A stretch of 64,000 nt of DNA from Streptomyces sp. ST2-7A (GTDB lineage Bacteria > Actinomycetota > Actinomycetes > Streptomycetales > Streptomycetaceae): positions 1-64,000 of the forward strand of contig NZ_JAJUWS010000027.1 of assembly GCF_021390475.1 (NCBI RefSeq), written 5' to 3'. Below the pieces are notes generated by a model, which made no database searches, was not told the origin of the DNA, and saw nothing but the letters and a program-made list of their open reading frames with translations. The position numbers and the translations under genes are program-made. Below are positions 42,875-52,103 of this stretch, one piece after another (position 1 is the stretch's first letter; every line of letters starts with the position of its first letter).

Positions 42875-43734
42875 AGCTCTCCTCGCAGTCGCTCCAGCAG
42901 CGTCCTGGACTCCTTGGGAGTCAGGGCTTGCGACCGCAGTGTGTCATAGCGTTGCTGAAGGAGACTCACCTCTTTCGCGTCGGAGATGAGACGCCCGTTC
43001 TCCTGGCCCTCGGAGTAGGCGACGCGCCGCCGCTCCGGTGTCTCCAGCAAGCGGAGGGGGCCGTCGGTGCAGGAGTGGAGGCCGACGTTGAGCGGCACGA
43101 TCTGGAGCGTCACGTTGCGCCGGGCGGTGTGGCCGAGGATGCAGTCGAGCAGGCCCCGCGTCATCTCCGGGTCGTCGAGCGTCCGCCGGAAGACGTACTC
43201 CTCCACGATGAAGCCGAACGGCACGTCGGGGCGGTCCCGGAGCATCTTCTGTCGCTCCAACCGAGCCGTGATCTGCGCTTCGATCTGCTCGTCGGTGAGC
43301 AGCGGCAGGCGGTTCTCGAAGAGCGCCCGGGCATAACCCTCGGATTGAAGAAGGCCGGGGACGAGCCTGCACTCGTAGGTGGAGAGGCTGACCGCGACGC
43401 GTTCCAGGCGGGCCCAGCGGCGGAACCAGACGGCGAGGCCCGCCTCGCCCCGGCTGAGGAAAGCCGCCGCGCGGCGCAGGGCGCCGGTGTTGCCCAGTGC
43501 CTCGTCCGCGCGTTCGACGAAGGAGATGTCGGGCATCCGGCGTCCCAGCTCCACGGAGGCGACGGTGTGTTTGGAGAAGCGGACCATCTCGCCGAACTCG
43601 GCGCGGCTGAAACCGGCGTGTTCGCGCAGCGCCTGGACCATGGCGCCGAAGGTGCGCAGGCTGTCCGAGGGGGTGGGTTCGCGTTCCGTGCCCTCCTCGG
43701 CAGGGGGTGGGGCGGTGTCGGTGCTGTCCGTCAT
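42871..43734 (-). CDS. XRE-family regulator with DUF5753 domain (partner of DUF397), 287 aa
   Basis: The helix-turn-helix is at about residues 28-80 (FGAMVQALREHAGFSRAEFGEMVRFSKHTVASVELGRRMP). Then comes the DUF5753 sensor region with the hallmark YECRLVPGLLQSEGYARALF, the motif RLERQKMLRDRPDVPFGFIVEEYVFRR, and LQIVPLNVGLHSCTDGPLRLLE. Start ATG 43734 has GGAGG 9 bases upstream. Adjacent overlap with DUF397 suggests a co-regulated pair. The palindrome at 43843-43867 in its upstream region is a candidate operator. Confidence 0.92.
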   Translation of the reverse strand: MTDSTDTAPPPAEEGTEREPTPSDSLRTFGAMVQALREHAGFSRAEFGEMVRFSKHTVASVELGRRMPDISFVERADEALGNTGALRRAAAFLSRGEAGLAVWFRRWARLERVAVSLSTYECRLVPGLLQSEGYARALFENRLPLLTDEQIEAQITARLERQKMLRDRPDVPFGFIVEEYVFRRTLDDPEMTRGLLDCILGHTARRNVTLQIVPLNVGLHSCTDGPLRLLETPERRRVAYSEGQENGRLISDAKEVSLLQQRYDTLRSQALTPKESRTLLERLRGEL

Positions 43735-43842
43735 GCGGGGCGCCTCCGGGTGGTTTTGTTCCGTCGTACGCGCCGCGTCCCCTCCCCCCGCGGCCCTCCC
43801 CCAAGCCTGGCAGCCGATCACCCACACCGTCTACGGAATGTC

Positions 43843-43867
43843 CTCGTACGCACACGCTGCGTACGAG
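43843..43867. promoter_or_regulatory. 10-bp perfect palindrome upstream of the XRE/DUF397 pair
   Basis: CTCGTACGCA (43843-43852) and TGCGTACGAG (43858-43867) are exact inverted repeats with a 5-bp spacer, 109-133 bases upstream of the XRE start. A related GTCGTACGCGC lies near 43766. It could be the binding site of the XRE regulator, in the 288-base gap after the MFS gene. Confidence 0.55.
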
Positions 43868-44022
43868 AGGTGGGGGCGTCCGCCGACGCGCGGGAGGCCC
43901 GGATCGGCGGTGGGCGGCCGGCGGCGGGCGGCCCCGATCCCGTCCGGCCGGGCCAGGCCGGCCGGGTCGCCGAGACGCGGCGGGGAGGTGTCCACCCGTG
44001 CCCCGTCCGGTGTCGGACTCCC

Positions 44023-45234
44023 TCAGGCCGCCAACACCCGGTGCACGCGCCAGGCGCCGACCATCGAGACGAGGAAGGCCAGGGCCGTCAGCGTCCAGGC
44101 CGCCGGGTAGCCGGCCGGGGAGTCGGCCAGGAGTCCGAAGCCGAGCGGCCCGACGACGAAGCCGCCGAAGAAGCCCGCCGATACCAGCGCGGAGGCGTGG
44201 CCGGTGGGGCCGAAGGTCGGGTCGCGGACGACGGCGACCATGGAGACGGCGTTGGCCGCGACGGCGGAGCCGCCCAGGCCGAGGGCCGCGACCCAGATCA
44301 GCGGGGGCAGGTGGTCGGCGGCGGGGATCAGCGGCACGAAACACAGGGCCAGGGCGGCGAGGACGAGCAGGGGCACGGAGATGTCCGACATCCGGCCGCT
44401 CAGCCGGGTCCACACCACCCGGGCGACGATCCCGGCGCCGCCGAGCGCGGCGACGAGGGCTCCGGAGGCACGCGTCCCCATGCCGAGTTCCTCGTGCGCG
44501 TACAGCGGCAGGTGGGTGGTGATCGCGGCCAGGGCGGTGCCGATGCCCAGGGAGTGGAGGATCAGCCACCGGGCGGGCCGGTTGGGGGGCGCGGGCGGTG
44601 TCGGGCGTGGTGTTCCGGCGGCCCGTGGCCCGTCGCGCGGCAGCAGGAGGGCTGCGGTCGCCGCCGCGAGTGCCACCGGGACGACCAGTGCGAGGGTGAC
44701 GCGCCAGGAGGTCGCGGCGGCCAGGGCGGGCACCGCCAGGCCGGCGGTGAAGGCGCCGAGCTGCACGCCGGACTGTTTCACGCCCACCGCGCCGGCCCGT
44801 CGGTCGGCCGGGAGCCGGCGGGCGATGAGGTGGTTGGTGGCGGGGTTGGCCAGGGCCTGGGCGCCTCCGGCCAGGACGAGTGCCACGAGCAGCAGGGCGT
44901 GGCCGTGGGCGGCGGGCAAGAGGGCGAAGACCACCGCCACGGTGAGGAGCAGGGCCACCAGGGCGCGTCGGCCGCCGATCACGTCGGTGAGGTGTCCGGC
45001 GACGAGGGAGAGCGCCGAGGCCGTGCCGAACGCCACGGCGGTCAGGGAGCCCCATTGCGCGCGGGTCAGGTCGAGGTCGGTCAGGAGCATGGGTCCGAGG
45101 GCACCCAACGCGAAGAGCACGAACATCGACAGCGCCATGGTCAGGGTGAGCAGGGGGAGCAGGCCGCGGGGCGTGTACCGCTCGCTTTCTCTCCGGGTGT
45201 CGTCTCGTTTCGGGGTTTCCACGGGTGCCTCCAT
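44023..45234 (-). CDS. MFS transporter, 403 aa
   Basis: A twelve-helix major facilitator, cytoplasmic membrane, probably a drug or metabolite exporter. The loop 2-3 motif A analogue is GHLTDVIGGRRALVA, a second copy is SGRMSDI in the second half, and VGVKQSGVQLGAFTAGL resembles exporter motif C-like regions. The N-terminal 25 residues are charged and cytoplasmic. It is transcribed divergently from a tetR gene across 67 bases, a standard repressor-exporter arrangement. The substrate is unknown. Confidence 0.88.
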   Translation of the reverse strand: MEAPVETPKRDDTRRESERYTPRGLLPLLTLTMALSMFVLFALGALGPMLLTDLDLTRAQWGSLTAVAFGTASALSLVAGHLTDVIGGRRALVALLLTVAVVFALLPAAHGHALLLVALVLAGGAQALANPATNHLIARRLPADRRAGAVGVKQSGVQLGAFTAGLAVPALAAATSWRVTLALVVPVALAAATAALLLPRDGPRAAGTPRPTPPAPPNRPARWLILHSLGIGTALAAITTHLPLYAHEELGMGTRASGALVAALGGAGIVARVVWTRLSGRMSDISVPLLVLAALALCFVPLIPAADHLPPLIWVAALGLGGSAVAANAVSMVAVVRDPTFGPTGHASALVSAGFFGGFVVGPLGFGLLADSPAGYPAAWTLTALAFLVSMVGAWRVHRVLAA

Positions 45235-45249
45235 CGCCGGGGAGCGATG

Positions 45250-45277
45250 ACTATAGTCTCACTCTAGATACTCACTC
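45250..45277. promoter_or_regulatory. divergent MFS/tetR promoter with CTCACTC direct repeats
   Basis: Within the 67-base intergenic region, CTCACTC occurs at 45258-45264 and 45271-45277 (13 bp apart). A perfect -10, TATAGT, for the MFS gene lies on the minus strand at 45250-45255, so the repeats cover its spacer and -35. They are likely TetR operator half-sites. The region is far more AT-rich than its surroundings. Confidence 0.6.
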
Positions 45278-45301
45278 CAGTGATTGATCGGGGATCGGAA
45301 C

Positions 45302-45931
45302 ATGACGGGAAAACCGGACGCGCGACGGCGACGCTCCCGGGAGACGAGGGTCCGGCTGCTGGAGGCGGCGCTGGGGCTCTTCGTGGAGCACGGCTACGAC
45401 GGCACGACGATCGAGGCGATCGCCCGGGAGGGCGAGGTCGCGGTGCAGACCGTGTACTTCAAGTTCGGCACCAAGGTCGCCATCCTCAAGGAGGTGCTGG
45501 ATGTCCGGGTCGCGGGGGACGACCGGCCGGTGCCGACCGTGGAGCGGGAGTGGTTCCGCGCCGCGATCGCGGCGCGTGACCCCCGCGAGCAGCTCCGCCA
45601 CCAGGTGGCCGGGGCGCGGGAGATCCATGAACGGCTCGGCGGAGTGCTGGAGGTCCTGCGCAACGCGGCCGCGTCCAACGAGGAGGTCGCCCCGCTGTGG
45701 GAGCGGAACAAGGAGCAGCGCCTGGAGGTGCAGACCCTCCTGATGGGGGCACTGGCGGACAAGCACCCGCTCCCGACCGGCCTGGGCGTCGAGCGCGCCG
45801 CGGACATCGGCTACACGCTGCTCGGCCCCGAGGTGCACCACCTGTTGGTCACCGAACGGGGGTGGTCCGCCGGGGAGTGGGCCGACTGGGTGTACGCGGA
45901 CCTCTGCCGGCACCTGCTCGGGGAGTCCTGA
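45302..45931 (+). CDS. TetR family regulator, 209 aa
   Basis: The N-terminal HTH is TRVRLLEAALGLFVEHGYDGTTIEAIAREGEVAVQTVYFKFG, classic TetR. The C-terminal ligand domain is helical with ELRHQVAGAREIHERLGGVLEVL. ATG 45302 has GGGGATCGG upstream. It probably represses the divergent MFS gene and possibly the downstream MMPL gene, 205 bases away in the same direction. The ligand is unknown. Confidence 0.93.
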   Translation: MTGKPDARRRRSRETRVRLLEAALGLFVEHGYDGTTIEAIAREGEVAVQTVYFKFGTKVAILKEVLDVRVAGDDRPVPTVEREWFRAAIAARDPREQLRHQVAGAREIHERLGGVLEVLRNAAASNEEVAPLWERNKEQRLEVQTLLMGALADKHPLPTGLGVERAADIGYTLLGPEVHHLLVTERGWSAGEWADWVYADLCRHLLGES

Positions 45932-46136
45932 TGGGCGTCACCCCGGATTCCGGCGGCACGGCGTGGACGGGGGCGTCGGAGGGCGTCCCGGTCGTCCCCC
46001 GACCGAACCGCCGGTTCCGCCGTGGCGTCCCGCCTCCCACCGTCCCGCGTCGCACCGCCCCGGGCCACGCCGTCCCGGGTCGTGCCGCGCTCCCCGGGGG
46101 CGTCCGGTGAACCCCCGTTTGAAGGAGCCCGGGTGG

Positions 46137-48377
46137 GTGACGGATGCCGGGCTGTCACCGCGGACCGCCGCGACAGCCCCCGACCGGGGGCTCGCCCGTC
46201 TCGCCCGGACGCTGGTGCGTCGTCGGGTCCCCGTCCTCCTGGTGGCCGTCCTGCTCTTCCCCCTCGCCGCGCTGTTCGGCGCGGGGGTGACGGGTGATCT
46301 GTCGAGCGGCGGCTACACGGCGGCCGACTCCGAGGCCGCCGAGGTGGAGGACCTGCTGGAGGAGCGTTTCGGCACCGGCTCCCCCCACATGGTGTTCCTG
46401 GTCGCCGGGGAGCGGTCGGCGGAGGAGCCCGGGCAGGCACGGGCCGGCACGGAACTGACCGAGCGGATCCGGGACCTGGACGGGGTGGCCCGCGCCGAGT
46501 CGTTCTGGACCGCGGGCGCCCCCTCCCTGCTCTCGGGGGACGGCAGATCCGCTCTGCTCCTGGTGCGCCTGTCCGGCGACGAGAACGAGACCACCCGGCG
46601 CGCCGGGGAACTGACGGAGGAACTCTCGGGCGAGCAGGGCCCCTTCACGGTGACCGCCACCGGACGCGCGACGATCAACGCCGAGTTGGAGAAGAGGAGC
46701 GAGGAGGACCTGATCAGGGCCGAACTCATCGGCGCCCCGCTCACCCTGGTCATCCTCCTGATCGCCTTCGGTTCCCTGGTCGCCGGTGTGCTGCCGCTGG
46801 TGGTGGGGGCCGTCTCGGTGGTCTGCACGCTGGCAGTGCTGCGGCTGCTGGCCACGGTCACCGAGGTCTCGCTCTTCACGATGAACATCACCACCGCGCT
46901 CGGCTTCGGCCTCGCCGTCGACTACAGCCTGTTCATCGTGACCCGCTACCGCGAGGAGTTGGCGCGGGGGCACGATGTCGGCGGCGCCATCTCCCGAAGC
47001 CTGCGCACGGCGGGCCGCACCGTGCTGTTCTCCGCGCTCACGGTGGCGCTCTCCCTGTCCGCGCTGTTGGTCTTCCCGATGATGTTCCTGCGGTCACTCG
47101 CGTATGCCGGTATCGCGGTGGTGACGTTGGCCGCCCTCGCGTCGCTCGTGCTGCTGCCGCCCCTGCTCGCCGTCATCGGACCCCGGATCGACCGTTTGGA
47201 CGTCTTCGCCCGGCTGCGTCGTGGTCGGGTGGACCCGGTCGGCCGGGAGGGGGGAGCCTGGTACCGGTTGGCGAACGGGGTGATGCGGCGTCCGGTGGCG
47301 GCCGGGGGCGCCGTGGCCCTCCTGTTGATCACCCTCGCGCTGCCCTTCACACACGCCCGGTTCGGGCTCACCGATGACCGGATCCTCCCGTCCGGGTCGC
47401 CCGCCCGGGTCGCGGCGGAGACCATCCGCACCGACTTCGAGGGCACCGGCACCACCCCGGTGACGGTGGTGCTGCCGGACCTCCCCCATTCGGGGAGCGA
47501 GGCGGAACTGGCTTCCTACACGGAGGAGCTGTCGCTGATCGAGGGCACCGTGCGGGTGGACGGTCCGCTGGGCGGCTGGGTCGGGGGACGGCAGGTCTCC
47601 GGGCCCGGTCCCGGGGCCGGGGGGTTCGTCGACGCCCGGGGTGTCCGGCTGGAGGTGGTCTCCGACACCGACCCCAACTCCGCGGACGGGGAACGGCACC
47701 TGCGGGACGTTCGCGCGGTCCCGGCGCCCGCCGAGGCACTGGTCGGAGGTGAGGCCGCGTCCCTGGTCGACACCCGGCAGGCGTTGGTGGAACGCCTGCC
47801 GCACGCGGCCGTGATCATCGTCCTGAGCATGTTCGTCCTGCTCTTCCTGTTCACCGGGAGCGTGGTGGTGCCGGTGCAGGCCCTGGTGCTCAACACGCTC
47901 AGTCTCACCGCCTCCTTCGGGGCGATGGTGTTCGTCTTCCAGGACGGCCATCTCAAGTGGCTGGTGGGCGACTTCGTCCACACCGGCCAACTGGAGGTGA
48001 CGGTGCCGGTGTTGATGTTCTGCGTGGCCTTCGGTCTCTCCATGGACTACACCGTCTTCCTGCTCTCCCGGATCAGGGAGGAGTACCTGGAGAGCGGGGA
48101 CACCACCCGGGCCGTCGTCTTCGGCATCGAGCGCACGGGCCGACTGATCACGGCCGCCGCCCTGATCGTGGCCACGGTCCTGGGCGCCCTGGCGACATCG
48201 GGGGTGAGCCTGCTCAAACTACTGGGCGTCGGGTTGGCCCTGGCCGTGCTGGTGGACGCGACGCTGGTGCGCGGAATCCTCGTACCGGCGGTCATGAAGG
48301 TGTGCGGCCGGGCGAACTGGTGGGCCCCCGCGCCGTTGCGCCGGCTGCACGACAGGGTCGGCCTGCGGGACGGCTGA
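46137..48377 (+). CDS. MMPL family (RND-like) transporter, 746 aa
   Basis: GTG 46137 has AAGGAG 9 bases upstream and starts just before the first membrane helix (VPVLLVAVLLFPLAALFGAGV). There are two repeats, each a large extracytoplasmic loop plus a five-helix bundle: the first with GFGLAVDYSLFIVTRYREEL and the second with AFGLSMDYTVFLLSRIREEY, containing the Asp-Tyr pair essential for proton relay. The family exports lipids, siderophores or drugs. Adjacency to TetR and an MFS exporter suggests a stress- or metabolite-efflux locus. A longer frame upstream is Pro/Arg low complexity. Confidence 0.93.
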   Translation: MTDAGLSPRTAATAPDRGLARLARTLVRRRVPVLLVAVLLFPLAALFGAGVTGDLSSGGYTAADSEAAEVEDLLEERFGTGSPHMVFLVAGERSAEEPGQARAGTELTERIRDLDGVARAESFWTAGAPSLLSGDGRSALLLVRLSGDENETTRRAGELTEELSGEQGPFTVTATGRATINAELEKRSEEDLIRAELIGAPLTLVILLIAFGSLVAGVLPLVVGAVSVVCTLAVLRLLATVTEVSLFTMNITTALGFGLAVDYSLFIVTRYREELARGHDVGGAISRSLRTAGRTVLFSALTVALSLSALLVFPMMFLRSLAYAGIAVVTLAALASLVLLPPLLAVIGPRIDRLDVFARLRRGRVDPVGREGGAWYRLANGVMRRPVAAGGAVALLLITLALPFTHARFGLTDDRILPSGSPARVAAETIRTDFEGTGTTPVTVVLPDLPHSGSEAELASYTEELSLIEGTVRVDGPLGGWVGGRQVSGPGPGAGGFVDARGVRLEVVSDTDPNSADGERHLRDVRAVPAPAEALVGGEAASLVDTRQALVERLPHAAVIIVLSMFVLLFLFTGSVVVPVQALVLNTLSLTASFGAMVFVFQDGHLKWLVGDFVHTGQLEVTVPVLMFCVAFGLSMDYTVFLLSRIREEYLESGDTTRAVVFGIERTGRLITAAALIVATVLGALATSGVSLLKLLGVGLALAVLVDATLVRGILVPAVMKVCGRANWWAPAPLRRLHDRVGLRDG

Positions 48378-48387
48378 TCGACCCCTC

Positions 48388-48418
48388 CGCCGCCCGGGTG
48401 GCACCCACCCGGGCGGCG
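48388..48418 (+). terminator. terminator after the MMPL gene
   Basis: CGCCGCCCGGGTGG (48388-48401) and CCACCCGGGCGGCG (48405-48418) form a perfect 14-bp stem with a 3-nt loop, 10 bases after the stop. Confidence 0.85.
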
Positions 48419-48495
48419 CGAACCGTTCCCGACGGCCCCGGGGGACGTGGGCTCGGACCTCTCCGGATCCGCCGGAAAACCGGCACACTGGGAGG

Positions 48496-48885
48496 ATGCG
48501 GACTTCACCTGTGCTCGTCTTCGATGGGGATTGCGGCTTCTGCGGCACCTCGGCGGCGTTCGCCGAGCGTCGCGTGCGGCCCCGCTGCGAGATCGTGCCG
48601 CGTCGGTTCGCGGACCTGCGGGCGCTGGGGGTGACGCCGGAGCGTGCCGAGTACGAGGTGCTGTGGGTGACGCCGTCCGGGGCCGTGCACGGGGGTGCCG
48701 ACGCGGTGGCGAGGGCGCTGCTGAGCGCGGGCCGGGGGTGGGCGGTGCCGGGCGCGGTGCTCACCCTGCCGCCCGTCCGGTGGGTGGCCCATCGGGTCTA
48801 CCGGCTGATCGCGAACAACCGTCACCGCATGCCGGGCGGGACGGCGGCCTGCGCGCTGCCCCGCGCCGAGTCGCCGGGGCGGTGA
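48496..48885 (+). CDS. DCC (thiol-disulfide oxidoreductase-like) family protein, 129 aa
   Basis: Named for the conserved DxxCxxC: here DGDCGFC near the N-terminus (VLVFDGDCGFCGTSAAF). The rest, RRFADLRALGVTPERAEYEV and HGGADAVARALLSAG, fits DUF393. Such proteins may reduce or rearrange disulfides, but few have been studied. It is monocistronic, followed by a convergent AraC-type gene. ATG 48496 is the first start; the upstream GGAGGA spacing is acceptable. Confidence 0.9.
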   Translation: MRTSPVLVFDGDCGFCGTSAAFAERRVRPRCEIVPRRFADLRALGVTPERAEYEVLWVTPSGAVHGGADAVARALLSAGRGWAVPGAVLTLPPVRWVAHRVYRLIANNRHRMPGGTAACALPRAESPGR

Positions 48886-49018
48886 TCCCCGACCGTCGCC
48901 CGGGCGGTTCGGGATCGGATCGACGGTGTGTTCGTCGACGGGGGGTATCGGAGTGGGTTGGCGGGGGACGGTGACATCCTTCGGGCCGTGACCGGGGCGC
49001 GCGGCCCGGGTCGGCCCC

Positions 49019-50044
49019 TCAGGGGGTGACGGCTCCGGAGCCCACCGGCTCGGCGCCGGGGTCGGCCCCGCCGCCGGCGGTGAGGGCACGGTGGCGGAAG
49101 ACCTGACGGTAGGTCTGCGGGGAGACCCCCGCGACGCGCCCGAAGTGGTGGCGGAGGTTGGCGGCCGTCCCGAAGCCGGTGCGGTGGGCGACGCCCTCCA
49201 CCGGCTCGTCGGTGGTCTCCAGCAACTCCTGTGCCAGCCGAACGCGTTGTTGCAGCACCCACTGCAACGGGGTGGTGCCGAGCCGGTCGCGGAAGCGGCG
49301 GGCGAAGGTGCGCTCCCCCAGGTGGGCCCGGCGGGCGAGCAGGGCGACGGTCAGCGGTTCGTGGAGCCGGTCGAGCGCCCAGTGCAGCACCGGCGCCAGG
49401 TCGTCGCCGCGCGGCAGCGGCCGGGCCGGCGGGCGAACGTACTGGGCCTGGCCGCCCTCGCGGTGCGGCGGGACGACCATCCGGCGGGCCACCTCGTTGG
49501 CGACGGCCGCGCCGTGGTCCTTCCGCACCAGGTGCAGGCACAGGTCGATGGCGGAGGCGGTGCCGGCGGAGGTGAGGATGTCCCCGTCGTCGGTGTAGAG
49601 GACATCCGGGTCGACGTGGATGTCCGGGTAACGGTGGGCGAGGTCGGCGGCGTTCATCCAGTGCGTGGTGACCCGGCGCCCGGCCAGCAGTCCGGCCTCG
49701 GCCAGAACGTAGACACCGCTGCACACCGAGACGACGCGCGCGCCCCGGGCATGGGCGCGGCGCACGGCGTCGACCAGTCCGGGAGGGGGCGCGAGCTGCG
49801 AGGGGCGGGCGCAGGCGGCGACCAGGACGGTGTCGGCTGCGACGAGGTCCTCGAGCCCGTGGGGGGTCTCCAGGCGCATTCGGGCGGAGTTGCGTAGTTC
49901 GCCGGGTTCGGCGGCGCACAGGCGCAGGTCGTACCAGGGGTCGACGATGTCGCGGCGGTCGACACCGAAGACCTCACAGGGGATGGCGAGTTCGAAGGTG
50001 GGGGCGCCCCGGGTGACGGCGACCGCCACGACGTGTCCGGTCAT
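49019..50044 (-). CDS. GlxA-type AraC regulator with DJ-1/PfpI domain, 341 aa
   Basis: The N-terminal half is a class I glutamine-amidotransferase-like (DJ-1/PfpI) domain with a nucleophile-elbow Cys (VVSVCSGVYVLAEAGLL) and THWMNAADLA. The C-terminal half is the AraC/XylS double HTH (LTVALLARRAHLGERTFARRF and VEGVAHRTGFGTAANLRHHF). Usual members bind a small ligand or remodel carbohydrate and stress responses. It is divergent from the APC permease across 71 bases, so it may regulate that gene. Confidence 0.92.
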   Translation of the reverse strand: MTGHVVAVAVTRGAPTFELAIPCEVFGVDRRDIVDPWYDLRLCAAEPGELRNSARMRLETPHGLEDLVAADTVLVAACARPSQLAPPPGLVDAVRRAHARGARVVSVCSGVYVLAEAGLLAGRRVTTHWMNAADLAHRYPDIHVDPDVLYTDDGDILTSAGTASAIDLCLHLVRKDHGAAVANEVARRMVVPPHREGGQAQYVRPPARPLPRGDDLAPVLHWALDRLHEPLTVALLARRAHLGERTFARRFRDRLGTTPLQWVLQQRVRLAQELLETTDEPVEGVAHRTGFGTAANLRHHFGRVAGVSPQTYRQVFRHRALTAGGGADPGAEPVGSGAVTP

Positions 50045-50115
50045 GGCGGGAATTTAGCGCACGATGGCATTTCCGACGATGGGCGGGGCGCGGGAAAGCG
50101 GCGAGGCTGAGCCGC

Positions 50116-51453
50116 ATGACTCCACGCACTTCCGAAGGGCGCTCCGGCGGCCTGACCGCCGCGCAGGGCACCGCCATGTACGTCGGGGCGGTCCTGGGCA
50201 CGGGCGTGATCGCCCTCCCGGCGCTGGCCGCCGAGGTGGCGGGGCCGGCCTCGCTGGTGGCCTGGCTCGCGCTCATCGTGATCTCGGTCCCGCTCGCCGC
50301 GACCTTCGCCGCGCTCGGCGCCCGGTACCCGGACGCGGGCGGGGTGTCCACGTACGCGCGGCTGGCGTTCGGGAAGCGCGCGGCGACGGTGGTGGGGTGG
50401 TGCTTCTTCCTGGCCGTGCCGCCGGGGGCGGCAGCGGCGGCGCTGTTCGGCGGGGCGTACGTCGCCTCGGCGTTCGGCGGCGGGCGGACGACGGTGGCGG
50501 TGACGGCGGTGGGTCTGATGGTGGCGGTGACGCTCGCCAACACCGCCGGGGTCCGGGTCTCGGGGCGGTTGCAGTTCGTGCTGGCGGGCCTGCTGGCGGT
50601 GCTGCTGCTGGTCTCCGTGGCGCTGGCGCTGCCGCACGCCCGGGCGGGGAACCTGGAGCCGTTCGCCCCGCACGGCTGGGCGGCGATCGGCCCGGCGGCG
50701 GCGCTGCTGGTGTGGTGCATCGCGGGGTGGGAGGCGATCACGCACCTGGCCGGGGAGTTCCGACGGCCGGAGCGGGACCTGCCCCGGTCGGCGGGGGCGG
50801 CCGTGGTGGTGGTCGGGGTGCTGTACCTGTCGGTGGCGTTCGCGGTGGTCGCGGTGCTGGGCGCGGCGGCGGGCGGTTCGGAGGCGCCGCTGGCCGACCT
50901 GATGGCGCTGGGCATGGGGGACGGTGCCCGGTGGTTCGCCGCGGCGGCGGCGCTGATGCTGACGGCGGGCGCCATGAACGTGTACTACGCGGGGGCGGCG
51001 AAGCTGGGCGCGGCGATGGGTCGGGACGGTTCGCTGCCCCGGGTGCTGGCGCGCGGCAGCGTCTCGGGCGAGGTGCCGCGGCGCGGTCTGGTCGCGGTGG
51101 CGGTTCCGGCCCTGGCGGCGCTGCTGACGGTGGTGGCGTTGGACGTCGGGGCCCGGCCGCTGGTGCTGCTGGCCACGGGGTCCTTCGTCACGGTGTACGC
51201 GATCGGGGTGGCGGCGGCGATCCGGCTGCTGCCGCGCGGGAGCCGGGGGCGGATGGCGGCGCTGGTCTCGCTGGGCGCGGTGCTGCTGCTGTTGGTGATG
51301 TCGGGTCCGTACCTGCTGTGGCCGCTGGTGGTGACCGGTGCGGCACTGCTGTACCTGCGGCTTTCGGGCGGGCGGCGGAGGGGCGACGCGGTGGGTGGGG
51401 AGGGGCGGCTCGTCGGGGTGCCGGAAGCCACGGAAGTGCGGGGGCCGGGGTGA
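50116..51453 (+). CDS. APC family amino acid permease, 445 aa
   Basis: About twelve membrane helices in the amino acid/polyamine-cation fold. The first helix has the broken TAAQGTAMYVGAVLGTGVIALPALAA with the conserved Gly-rich substrate segment GAVLGTG, and helix 6 is VWCIAGWEAITHLAGEFRRPERDLPRS, containing the E/W pattern of APC transporters. The ATG start has no strong Shine-Dalgarno but is adjacent to the divergent AraC-like regulator promoter. Amino acid specificity cannot be deduced. Confidence 0.92.
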   Translation: MTPRTSEGRSGGLTAAQGTAMYVGAVLGTGVIALPALAAEVAGPASLVAWLALIVISVPLAATFAALGARYPDAGGVSTYARLAFGKRAATVVGWCFFLAVPPGAAAAALFGGAYVASAFGGGRTTVAVTAVGLMVAVTLANTAGVRVSGRLQFVLAGLLAVLLLVSVALALPHARAGNLEPFAPHGWAAIGPAAALLVWCIAGWEAITHLAGEFRRPERDLPRSAGAAVVVVGVLYLSVAFAVVAVLGAAAGGSEAPLADLMALGMGDGARWFAAAAALMLTAGAMNVYYAGAAKLGAAMGRDGSLPRVLARGSVSGEVPRRGLVAVAVPALAALLTVVALDVGARPLVLLATGSFVTVYAIGVAAAIRLLPRGSRGRMAALVSLGAVLLLLVMSGPYLLWPLVVTGAALLYLRLSGGRRRGDAVGGEGRLVGVPEATEVRGPG

Positions 51454-52103
51454 GGCGGGTCCGGGGGCGGAGGTGATCCGCCGTCCCTGTCCGTCGGGGC
51501 CGCCGGAGGAGAGGCGCGACGCCCCACGGTCCGCTCTGCTCCGTCCCCGGGGGTACCACGTCCGTGCCGCTCGGGAAGAGGCTGCCCGAAGACCGAAGAC
51601 GGGGCCGTCCGTGAAGCCGGGGGCGTACCCGTGGGCCCTTCCCTCTCGGAACGAACGCCCCCGCGCTCCCGGTGGTCCCCGTCGTCGGGTCGATGCCGCG
51701 CCGGCGGCGGCGGGCCTGCCCGTGGCGGGGTCACCCGTCGCTTCGCGGAGCGGGGCGCGTGGCGCCCCCGGAAACGGACCCCGACAACCGGTGGAGGCGC
51801 TCCCTCTCATCGGTCCGATGGCACTCGGGGGTGCCGGGCGGCGGTGCCCCTCCCCACGTGGGCCGGGGCACCGCTGCGTCGATGTCCGTCGGGTCGTGCC
51901 GTGATCCCGAGCCTCTGCGCGGCGTGGTGAATCCATCCGCGGCTCGGTGGGAAATCGGACCCGGGAAATCCTCGGAACTCCCCTCCCCCTTTATCACTCC
52001 GAAGGGTCTCCCGGGTCCACTCGGAATCTCTCAACCCGATTCCGGAGGCCGGGGTCGTCGCAGGTCGGACGATGACCCCGGTCCGGGCCCGGAAAAAGCG
52101 ATC
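51454..52103. other. 650-base non-coding region containing a 34-bp palindrome
   Basis: No gene supported; open frames are Arg/Pro/Gly low complexity. It contains a striking inverted repeat (51841-51874) and an AT-richer patch near 51950-52060 downstream of the small secreted protein gene. Confidence 0.45.
51841..51874. repeat. 34-bp near-perfect palindrome
   Basis: Outer arms GCGGTGCCCC (51841-51850) and GGGGCACCGC (51865-51874) are exact, and the inner CCCACGTGGG (51853-51862) is itself palindromic, separated by a single 2x2 mismatch. It is too far from either gene end to be an obvious terminator, although a bidirectional one is possible. Confidence 0.75.

Noticed and set aside
37580..43000. 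Integrated element with duplicated tRNA end
   Set aside because: No integrase and no second copy of the tRNA T-arm/acceptor segment was seen downstream; the patch is only described as IS remnants.
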